DNA from: Agelas oroides
Taxonomy: Eukaryota; Porifera; Demospongiae; Agelasida; Agelasidae
NCBI GenBank assembly: GCA_949130485.1
Contig: OX422185.1
Coordinates: 3,146,304-3,210,303 of the forward strand
DNA length: 64,000 nucleotides
Direction of reading: 5' to 3'
The notes beneath the pieces are model-generated. The model searched no databases and had not been told where the DNA came from. It saw nothing but the letters and a program-made list of their open reading frames with translations. The translations under genes were made by a program, and so were the position numbers. Numbering within the stretch: the stretch's first letter is position 1; every line of letters begins with the position of its first letter. This document shows, in pieces, positions 45,905-54,850 of the stretch.

Positions 45905-46814
45905 CAGCAAGTGTAGTTTCATTGCAGCCAGTAGTATGTGGTATGCAGATGAAACAGTAACCCTTGCTTATTTTACAGTGTATGTAGTTGTTAAGTGTCA
46001 ATAAACCAGTGCTTGCATGGACAAGCAGGACAAAGACAAGGGTAACTGACAGGACATGCACATTCCTACTGCCTGAAGCAGAGAATGGTACTAATCTTTG
46101 GCCACATCCTTGCTTCCCAAAAGACTTGTCTACAAGCTACATGTACACAAAGTGATTCACCTGATTGACACCTCTATATCACCACCTCCACACTCCCCTT
46201 CTGTGTGATCATTGCTGTCTGTTTGCATCACACTCTCGCAAAGTTGATTGCAGCTTTCATTGCAGCATCACTGACATCATTTGAGAAGCTAACTTCTTCA
46301 GACAAAATCTGACACCACAGTCAATCCAACTTGCAAACACTGAGATTGTCGTTGACAAACTCCACATGGCTGGGCACACAGACACATTGTGCCATCAACA
46401 CTGTGACCCCAAATCTTTCAAGGAGTTAATGATGTGTGTTACATACTGTGATCTGATATTATTGTTCAAGCCTAATCTACCATTTATATAGGTTGATACC
46501 GAAAGGAGTTACATAATATATGTGATCAGATATTACTATGCAAACCTAATCATAGGTTGACACCGAAGTGTGTGATCAACACTTCTCGTGGCTTTCAAAG
46601 TATGCCAGGATGACCCGACATATGAGCCGCATGTTCTTCATTCTGCACATTGTGGACATGCATAGCAGGCAGGAAGAGTGCAAGCTCCGTAGAGGAGGAT
46701 TCACTTCTTTAACCTAATCAACTTATAAATAGCTAGCTTTCATTCTTGCCTACATTTAGCTACTTGCACAGAGAGCATTTCCTACTGTTTATGTCTCAAC
46801 TGTGGCTGTTTCTG
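45905..46814. other. Interior MULE sequence with a local duplication
   Basis: Two diverged copies of a segment of about 70 bp (TGTGATCTGATATTATTGTT and TGTGATCAGATATTACTATG, each followed by AGGTTGA and ACCGAA) lie at 46447-46570. No exon was recognised. Confidence 0.4.
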
Positions 46815-47395
46815 AACCTGGGACTGGCAGGGTGGTGTAAGATAGTGGGAGGTCCCCGGGATGTCCCAGGTTGTCCCATGGCAACTTGGGACAACTAACT
46901 GGCAGGCTGGTGTAAGGTAGTGGGAGGTTCCCGGGATGTCCTGGGATGTCCCATGGCAACTTGGGACAACTGACTGGCAGGGTGGTGTAAGGTAGTGGGA
47001 GGTTCCCGGGATGTCCCGGGATGTCCCGGGATGTCCAATGGCAACTTGGGACAACTCGGACCTGGGACTGGCAGGGTGGTGTAAGGTAGTGGGAGGTTCC
47101 CGGGATGTCCCGGGATGTCCCATGGCAACTTGGGACAACTGGGACCTGGGACTGGCAGCTGGGTGGTGTAAAGTAGTAGGAGGTTCCTGGGATGTCCCGG
47201 GATGTCCCTTGGCAACTTGGGACAACTGGGACCTGGGACTGGCAGGGTGGTGTAAGGTAGTGGGAGGTTCCTGGGACGTCCCATGGCAACTTGGGACAAC
47301 TCGGACCTGGGACTGGCAGGGTGGTGTAAGGTAGTGGGAGGTTCCCGGGATGTTCCGGGTTGTCCCATGGCAACTTGGGACAACTGGGACTTAAT
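46815..47395. repeat. Second minisatellite of the MULE, about seven copies
   Basis: Units of about 77-96 bp contain CTGGCAGGGTGGTGTAAGGT, GTGGGAGGTTCCCGGGATGT and CCATGGCAACTTGGGACAAC. Units vary in the number of GGGATGTCCC blocks. The words GGGACAACT and GGGATGTCC are shared with the 81-bp minisatellite. Open frames in all reading frames are by-products of the repeat. Confidence 0.9.
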
Positions 47396-47446
47396 ACTAA
47401 GTACAACTAGGAATATCCCATGCATTCCCAATGGCCTAAGATGTAC

Positions 47447-50400
47447 TTAGTACAACTTTGACATTTTATGGCAGTCCTGGACATTTGTGCGAATCCCAAC
47501 ACGATTCCTGAACTTGGAGTTCATTCTTTTTCGTCCATGTCTCTTGGGATTTGGTAGGGAACCATATCCAAGTTTCAGCTTTGAAGAGATTGACTTGTAT
47601 TTCTTCTTTGTGCGAAGTGCTTGTTTTTGTGTTTGGGTAGCTGTCAAAAGGAGTCCATCCTGAGAAGGAAGTTTCTCTTGGAACATCTCAGTGATGTCAT
47701 GTATCAATGACTGCAAGTTCATCAACATTTCTGCATCTGTACACACATATGACAATGTTTCGAGTCTTTTGAGCGCAATGCGAACCTTCTGATCGGCTTT
47801 CTCCACACTAACAGACCTTGCCTGGGGTGAAAGGTGAGCACCATACAGACATGTTATCAGCAACATTTTTATGTCATAATAATCATCAAACTATCATAAA
47901 GATGGCATTTTCAATCAAACATGTAAAAGGACATACCTGAACATGACCGGCAATACCAACAATTAAATGTTTGTGCTGTTTGCCCACACAAATTACTACC
48001 TCCAGCCAGCCCAATTTTAACATACACAAAATCATAATGATGTACATGTACATTATAACACATACTTTAACTTGCAGATTTTGTGTAGACTGTTGTATCA
48101 GTTCAGCATTATGGACATCGTTGTCATCATTCAGATTGAGAACAGGAGATCCATCAAAATGCTTCTTCAGAGCCTCAACATCAGTTGATAAGTATGGGCT
48201 GTGAAGATAGCTCGGTGGTAGGTTACTCCACTGCCATGCTGACCTGTGCTTGAAGATGGCGAAAAAGTGTTTACACGGTATGTGCCAATTTGTCCAGTCT
48301 TGACATGTGCATGAGGGCATAGAATCTGGGTTGTCATTGCCAAAGCTGACTCTGTATTTAGCACCAGATGATTTCATAATTTCAAATATTCCCTTCTCCT
48401 GATCATTGTCAATAATGTTACTGGCTGTGAGCTTGTGGCTTCTTGCCATCCTGTCAAGACAATGCAGAATGATGTTTCTGGGTCTGTCCCGGAGGTAATC
48501 AGGCACAAAGTCATTGTAGGTTCGGTACATAGATGTTTGTTTATAGTTTTGCAGCAAGTACTTTTGATAGGCTGTTGGCAAGTAGTCTTCAACAAGTAGA
48601 GTTGTGATGGCAGAGACAGTTGCCCTCTGTTTGTTGTGAGGAAGGAAGTTGTACTTGAAGAGCTTATTCTGAGCTTCTATGCTGTTGTTTGTATTGACGG
48701 CAGCATGGTACACAGAATCACGATAGGCATGTGCCCATCTCTGCAACATGAATGGATACAATCAAGGTAGAATTTGGTTTACACTAATGACCATGCATGT
48801 CCCTGGGTTTTGTCCACCTATAAGAAAACCCAAGGAGAGCCCATAGAACCTTGTGCTCTAACACATAACACTAGATATGGAGCTTTTGTCTCCATGGTAA
48901 CATGTTTACATTGCTACTGGTTTGCTAATTGGTATGTGGTCAAGAAGCCAGCCACATAATTACATTCATATGCACATCATGTAGGTACCTTAGCCTCGTA
49001 CCCCGGCCGTTAATTAGGAAAAACGGCCTGGCAACTTCTCCGAGTTCAAACTGTTGACTTCCGCTGCACTGGAGTTGTCAGTACCAATCAGATTTCAGAA
49101 CACTTCACGTGACAGTTGTACAGAATTTTAATTGCGTCATAAATGCATCACAGTATTAATATACCCGTCCCGTGGTACCGCTAGCGCTTGGAATGACGCT
49201 TTTGTTCGAACTCCTTCCGTTGACTTGTGTGCAACAACTACAGTGCCTGCGGACAAAACGGATTCTTTATAAAAAAGGACCAGTTCGAGAGTAGCAGTGT
49301 CAGGTACTAGTTTAGTACTTACTGTCAGTCGGACACATCGACATCGGTGAGCAAGAGCGAGTCTACTGCAAGCAGTTCGTCTACAGATGACAAGTAAGAC
49401 AGTAACCATCCAATATAAGCCTGTAACGAGTCTACTGGCAACAACAACGCGCTTGCACAATTACGAACAGTCACGTGGCTACGATTAAATATCACATGCA
49501 TTATCCAATATTCATGGCTTGTATGGGTGCAGCTGTAATCTTTTTGACGTCACATCCGTATACAGTTTGAACCCGGGTAAGTTGCCAGGCCGTTTTTCCT
49601 AATTAACGGCCTGGGTACGAGGCTAGTAGGTACCTGTGATATGGAAAGCCATGTTGTTGATAACCACTGCTGGACACATGGGTGATCTTTCCACACCTTT
49701 GAATGTTTGAGGTGCCGTACTGATTCTTCGTAGCAGATGCCAATATTTTCACCCTCTTTTCCAGGTGGTGCCCATGCACAAGCCCGCAGCTCAGCCAGGA
49801 GTTGGTCCGCTTCCTCTGATGTCAGGCCATGTTTCCCATCTTTGGCCCACCTTTCCCATGCCTGTTCACGATGGAAGTCACAGAGGTAAACGATTGTGTC
49901 TGGAAAACAGCATTCAAGAGCAGATATCTCAGCATCTGAGTAATCACACATCCAAAACTTTGGATTCCATTCTGGATTCCAGCAATGTAGAATATGCAGT
50001 GCCTCAGAGATGCTTTCTGTACTTTCTGATTCCAGAATAAATTCTGCAACAACAGAGTAGCCAACATTGGTACGAACGCACACAAAGAATAGTGGAAGCT
50101 CATATCTTGTGGTTTTATGTGTAGCATCAATTAGGGAAATGGTGTTCCCATACTTCAAAATTAGGTCTTTTTGCCATTTTTGCTGGTGAATCCAGAGAAA
50201 CGAGTTTTCCTGTGACTGTTTAGCTGTAGGGCCATCAACTTCACCTTCTTTTTTACTTTCAGCAGCAGTGCTGTTGCAGTCACTGTCAATGCAGCGTGGA
50301 CGGAAGAAGTTTGCATCAGGATGAGTTTTCTTCCAGTTGAGGACCTTTAGTCTGAGGTTTTCTTGGTCGTATTTTGAATGTTGTAGAGCTTGTTTTGCTC

Positions 50401-51283
50401 TGTATATATGATTCCTCAAGTCATCATGTGTTGGGAAGTATGCTCAATCATTTGGGTCTGGTGGGGAATCTTTGCAGAGGTAGTGGTTGATGCGATGTCG
50501 AAGTGACTTTTTCACATCATCAATTTCAGTAATACCATCTGCAACTAACTCAGCTATCATTTGAGCTACAGCTGGGTTAACCTTCTGTGAGAAAACTGCA
50601 GCCTGTTTCACTGGGTGCGCTTTCTCATGTGCCTCTACTGTTGGCAAAGATAACCAGTATCTTGTCGTCTGCTTGATGCATCCAGATTCGATTTCATTCT
50701 GCAATTTCTTCAGTGTTTGTTCCTTTAGGAGTCGCAGGTTGTATTTGCTCTTCCCCTCAATATCATCAGGGTGTATAGCATACTCTGGGAATAGAGTGTA
50801 GTGTTTGACGACAACATGTGCAGGGCATCCAATTTTACGTGTGCTTTGCAAACGTAATTGTTTTCCTTTCTTTGGTTTGGATTTATAGTACTGAGGACCA
50901 TACTGGCATTGGAGATGCTGGCTGTCTCCTACAATAAAGGGTGTATTTCCAAACTCCACTGTAGTATTCCCTTGTTTGTAACTCCAGTATATTCTGGGCT
51001 GAGGTTTCTGTAAAAAATTAACACCATATGTACTGGCTAGTATTCAATCTACATGTACAACTGTACCTTTCTGCCATCTTGAGTTTCATCATTCTCCTTG
51101 TGCTCTAGCTGTGAGTGACATCTCCTGCTGGAATTACGCACACCGAAAGATGTGACTGTCTCCTTGTAGTATTCCTCCAAGACTGCTGGTGCATCATTGA
51201 CAAAGCCTTCAAAGTACAGTCCAACTTGATGCAAACCTGCATCCCACCTTGGAGCCATCTCTGATACTTGTGCACACATGCCA
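47447..51283 (-). CDS. MULE transposase with CaRF-like and SWIM domains
   Basis: Exons 51283..51067, 51007..49634, 48740..48066 and 47821..about 47447 join in phase. Domains in order: a CaRF/ALS2CR8-like region (TPFIVGDSQHLQCQYGPQYY, STRKIGCPAHVVVKHYTLFP); the MULE catalytic core (SLIDATHKTTRYELPLFF, WMCDYSDAEISAL, LCDFHREQAWERW); a helical stretch (AVNTNNSIEAQNKLFKYNFL); a SWIM zinc finger CTCQDWTNWHIPCKHFF; and a basic tail (NPKRHGRKRMNSKFRNR). The core cuts and pastes the element and SWIM probably binds DNA. The frame has one TGA at 50444-50446 where the domain continues on both sides (PPDPND then AYFPTHDDL). CGA to TGA by CpG decay would explain it. The first exon is unclear. Confidence 0.87.
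48991..49625. mobile_element. TAGCCTCG-family MITE in a transposase intron
   Basis: The ends TAGCCTCGTACCCCGGCC and GGCCTGGGTACGAGGCTA lead inverted arms of about 60 bases that include TTAATTAGGAAAAACGGCCT. A 10-bp duplication GTAGGTACCT lies at 48981-48990 and 49626-49635. It is 635 bp and carries no transposase. The duplication spans the GT donor of the second transposase exon, and the donor copy next to the exon is retained. Confidence 0.9.
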
Positions 51284-52044
51284 CTGCATACCAAAGAATT
51301 TTAATCAATTGTATGCCCAGACGAATGTTTGCATTACATGTTATAGTGTCATTGATGCTATTTACGTTCCACATGTAAGAGAATGATTTCTAGTCTGTCC
51401 ATCAATACATACCTGGTGGTCAACTTAACAGTCAGCGAGCACACCGGATCTGTTGGAACTTGCCGCCAGTGCAGTGTTACATACCGGGTTAAACTTGGTA
51501 AGTGCGCACGTGACCACATGAACCGCTGGTGAAAAAAGCGAATCCCGTACTCAGTGGCAGTGCTGACACGACACGGCCGTTGTTGTATGTCGCTGAGACT
51601 ACAGATCGGCACTGAAAGACTGTTTCACTATTTCTAGCTAGACTCAAGCTCCTAGTATGATATTTCAAGTATAGCTTCTGCTGCAGCGCCAAGTTTTACG
51701 CTACCACGACGTTGTTTCGTTCAAATGGCGCAGGAGGCAGTCGCCTTATCGACGTTGACAGCGTTGGCTGTCGCTCACTATGTCAGCAAAGAGTCTTTGG
51801 AATGCCTCTGTGAACAGTTGTGAGTTGTGAATACTCCTGGCGTGCTGTCATAGTGAGCGGTAGCCAGCGCTGTGAATGTCGCTAAAGCGACTATCTTCTA
51901 GCGCCGTTTGGGCAGAATAGCGATGTGTAGAGTAGAAGCTACACTGCTTACCAGCTAGCTAGATAACACTGAAACAGCCTTCCAGTGCCCATCTGTAGTC
52001 TCAGCGACATCTACTGATCCAGAACTCCAATAACAGCACAAGTA
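51284..52044. other. 5' region of the MULE
   Basis: Expected to hold the promoter and first exon of the transposase. Short open frames at 51358-51692 (minus) have no recognised domain. Around 51735-51900 inverted words such as GACGTTGACAGCGTTGGCTG and CCAGCGCTGTGAATGTCGC form a weak stem. No TATA box could be assigned. Confidence 0.35.
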
Positions 52045-52205
52045 CCGCTTAGTATAGTACGGACTGCGTGGGCAATAATTCGATTATCAAAACCACGCAT
52101 AAAACCACGCATAAAACCACGCATAGTACGTCACGGGGCACGTGATCAGATCTACCAGGCTCTCTCCCCGTTTTTTTGTAGGGGAAGAGCCTGGGTACGA
52201 GGCTA
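52045..52205. repeat. Right terminal inverted repeat of the MULE
   Basis: Complement of the left repeat, ending GAGCCTGGGTACGAGGCTA. It contains three tandem copies of AAACCACGCATA where the left end has one, so this side is about 24 bp longer. Confidence 0.88.
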
Positions 52206-52490
52206 CTGATTGCCTACGTCATCCTATCCAGATGGCTGGTATAGAAACCATATGGGAGTTGCACACTCTTACTGTTATGAACTCTCGTTTCGCATCAGCC
52301 ACTTTCTCGATTTGCATGCGGGCGGGCGGGCGGTCATTATTCATTACTAGCAAATGCTAGGCAAATCTACGGCGCTACGGCCATTGAAAGTGGGCGTGTC
52401 ATTGCTTGGAAGGCGATAATGACAGCTGAGGTGGCAGGTCTCAGAGGAAGTGGGCGCTGATGCGAAACAGTAAATCTAGTTTGCCTGGCC

Positions 52491-52804
52491 TAATCTCAAA
52501 ACGATAGCTGGAGGACACGCTATACATCAGTAAGCTATTTTATCGACCACGGTAGTCATTTCCCATACATTTTGTACGGAGAACGAGGAAGAGCTGACTC
52601 CCAGGGGGGCGTGGCAGTAATCACGTGATCCTATAGTGCAAATCGAGATTGCTCAGCGTCAAATTCTCAACTTACCCCCACTTTTCCATACTAATCCCAT
52701 ACTAATCCCATACTAGGGGTAGTGGGGGATAACATGGATATGTGCATTAGAACTACCATCTCTATTCAGTGTAGCTTACCAAGAACTGTAGTGTCATCCA
52801 CGCC
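52491..52804. other. Flank right of the foldback MITE
   Basis: Contains AATCACGTGATCCTATAGTG (52619-52638), inverted relative to 38541-38562. CCCATACTAATCCCATACTA is a short tandem repeat at 52689-52712. No gene. Confidence 0.4.
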
Positions 52805-53256
52805 TACCGTGAACGCTTTAATTAACGCGCCTCCCTAATGAAAGCGCCCTTTTGACAGGAAACTAATTTTTCTCGCTCTAACGCGGGCGCCCCTTGACGA
52901 CATAAATACTTTTTTAAGGGCGCTTTCTATTAAGAGAGATTTCGCACCCGACTCGTGTGACTTTCGAGACATCTAGTTCTTCGACTGATTTCTACTTCTA
53001 CTTTTAATCTCTGGACTCCAAACGCGCTTGTATTCATGGTAGCCTCGAATAACGTACTCAAATTCGATCGTTGTCAGTGTAGCCATACTCAGCTCTTTCA
53101 ACTTCACGGAAAGGTGTCAGTTGCGCTCTAATTCGAAGGCGCCTCCCTAAATAAGGCGCCCCCATGGGTCTGAAGTAATTTTTTTCGCTCCAAACAAGGC
53201 ACCTTTGCGGATCGTAATTATTTTTTAACGGCTCATTAATTAAAGCGTTTACGGTA
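52805..53256. mobile_element. MITE with TACCGTGAACGC ends
   Basis: The ends TACCGTGAACGCTTTAATTA and TAATTAAAGCGTTTACGGTA are inverted. GCGCCTCCCTAA occurs twice inside. About 452 bp. It shares the TACCGT start with the MITE at 39454, but the inner arms differ. Confidence 0.8.
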
Positions 53257-53494
53257 CAGGACAAAAGACTACATTGCGTGTGAACACCGATACAGAGTCA
53301 CTCCAATTTATGTTACTAGGCCTGTCCACTTGTACACAACTCACCAGCCATCGTTGGAAGCAAACAGCAATGATAGACACACACTTCTGCTCACGGAGAT
53401 GACCAAAAAAAAAAGCACCGTCATTAAACGTCAATACACAGCAGACTGGGGTAGGTACAAAACCTGGACTCTGGACTGGACTGTGGACTGGACT
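53257..53494. other. Short stretch without recognised gene
   Basis: Ends with a tandem GGACTGGACTGTGGACTGGA repeat at about 53466-53492. An A run lies at 53407. Nothing else is supported. Confidence 0.3.
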
Positions 53495-54461
53495 TAGTCT
53501 CGTACCCAGACCCTCCCCGCACGTGCGAGAAAGAGGGTCTGGTGTTCTGAACGACTTTTCTTGTCACAGCTCCCCAATCTGAGAACTCGAATCAGATTGC
53601 AGAACGCGTAATTATATGCGATGACGTAAAATCGAGCACGGGGAATGCAATAATTACATTCTTTACGCCGTTCGACCCCGCCCCATGTGACAAGAAAAGT
53701 CGTTCAGAACACCAATACCCTCTTAGTCTCGCCCCCACACCCCACCCTCCCAGAAACGGTCCGGTGAACCAAGTTGAATTTCTTGGGCTAGCGCACGCTT
53801 TTGCGACAAAGTAACCTAGCAACGATCAAAACATTTTGCGGCCAACCCGCTCAAAAAAGGTACGGACACTCGAATGGAGATGTACTGTTGTAAGGGAAGT
53901 GCTACGAACTGGAGAGTTACCTCTCTCAAGTCAAGGTAGCAAAGTATCGCATAGCTCTCACCAAGTTGAGAGTGAGTTGTCACAGGCTTCAGATAGAACT
54001 GGGAAGGTACCACAAACCATGCTCCATCCCCCCAGAACAGAGACTTTGCAAATCATGCAATTGTATCGAGGATGAAGTCCATTTCGTATGTGTCTGTCCT
54101 GTTTATAACGACCTGAGGGATGAACTGTACACTATCATTGTTAAATCTAACCCAAGCTTCATGTATCTCTCCACTAGAGACAAATTTATCCGTCTGTTAA
54201 CATCTAAAAACACAGCTGTTGTGAACTCCTTAGCCAAGTTTGTACATTTAGCCTTTAAATTACACAGTTCATACTTTATTGACTTATAAGCCACCCCGGC
54301 TTCTCTTGTCATTAAAAATTATTATTATTATTATTATTAATAATTACCGATCTCGCAATCTCATTGGTCATTACCACGCTGGGTAATAAGCCCAAGAAAT
54401 TCGACTTCGTTCACCAGACCGTTTCTCGCCGGGAGGCGCGCGCGGGCGGGGCACGAGACTA
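53495..54461. mobile_element. Nested TAGTCTCG-type elements
   Basis: The outer ends are TAGTCTCGTACCCAGACC and GGGGCACGAGACTA. Inside, 53541-53714 is a palindrome with arms GTGTTCTGAACGACTTTTCT and its complement. From 53735 a second set of arms (AGAAACGGTCCGGTGAACC, then AATTTCTTGGGC) pairs with 54385-54425. A LINE fragment sits between those arms. No clear target duplication was found, so the nesting order is inference. Confidence 0.6.
53865..54340 (+). mobile_element. LINE 3' end fragment with ATT tail
   Basis: The plus strand encodes the typical end of a LINE reverse-transcriptase protein: AKYRIALTKLRVSCHRLQIE, LGRYHKP, then the cysteine-histidine motif RLCKSCNCIEDEVHFVCVCP. A stop lies near 54287, and an ATT tandem tail follows at 54316-54340. 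The upstream polymerase is missing (5' truncation). It is a different LINE from the one at 14113. Confidence 0.85.
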
Positions 54462-54850
54462 AGACCTAGTCGGGTGTAACCCGACCTTCGCGAAAAACGG
54501 AAGGTCGGGTGCCAGCCCGATGCCCGGATTTGTTCTGAACTGTTATGTAATAGTTATGAATACTGGTACCGCCATAGTTAGTTGGAAGTGTCCTAATTGC
54601 GTACATAGCACTTGCGTAAAATCTTTTGGGGGGGGGGGGGGGGGGCTTATAGTCGAGACTAATTGCATCCTCGAATATAAGCCCCCCCCCCCCCCCACTT
54701 TAGGCGGGATGTAGTGTACAAAATGGGGGGGGCGTATTAACGGGACACTACGGTATATGTTATGTAATTGGGGCGAGCGCAGCGAGCCCCACACTTGTGG
54801 TGAAAACGGAAAATTGTCCATATACAAGACTTTATAAATGTAAAAAAGAT
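54462..54850. other. Hairpin and homopolymer stretch
   Basis: A stem CCGACCTTCGCG...AAGGTCGGG lies near 54480-54513. Runs of about 17 G (54628) and 15 C (54683) flank a short centre and can pair; a further G run lies near 54725. GGGGCGAGCGCAGCGAGCCCC at about 54770 is a compact stem. No gene. Confidence 0.45.

Larger units (their letters stand above)
40287..52205 (-). mobile_element. 11.9-kb MULE transposon with CXXC and OTU exons
   Basis: A Mutator-group DNA transposon. The left end TAGCCTCGTACCCAGGCTC and its inverse at the right are the start of inverted repeats of about 135-160 bp (40287-40420 and about 52045-52205). Each side carries ACGTACTATGCGTGGTTTTG and AATCGAATTATTGCCCACGC; the right repeat has two extra TATGCGTGGTTT units. 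A perfect 9-bp duplication CTGATTGCC flanks the element (40278-40286, 52206-52214). Minus-strand genes encode the transposase (51283..47447) and a CXXC-OTU protein (41729..40665). One in-frame TGA in the transposase suggests this copy is inactive. The length is unusual for an animal MULE. Confidence 0.9.
40067..52490. mobile_element. Foldback MITE split by the large MULE
   Basis: Two pieces, 40067..40286 and 52206..52490, form one older element. The outer ends are GGCCAGGCAAACTAGATTTA and its inverse, flanked on each side by TAA (a 3-bp duplication, as in PIF/Harbinger elements). Arms share GTTCATAACAGTAAGAGTG and GGATAGGATGACGTAGGCAA in inverted orientation. The right arm has an extra segment of about 150 bp bounded by CGTTTCGCATCAG and CTGATGCGAAAC. 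The large MULE sits inside the right arm. Confidence 0.8.

Noticed and set aside
46782-47431. Several proline-rich open frames in all frames
   Set aside because: Tandem repeat by-product in the second minisatellite; no frame is favoured.
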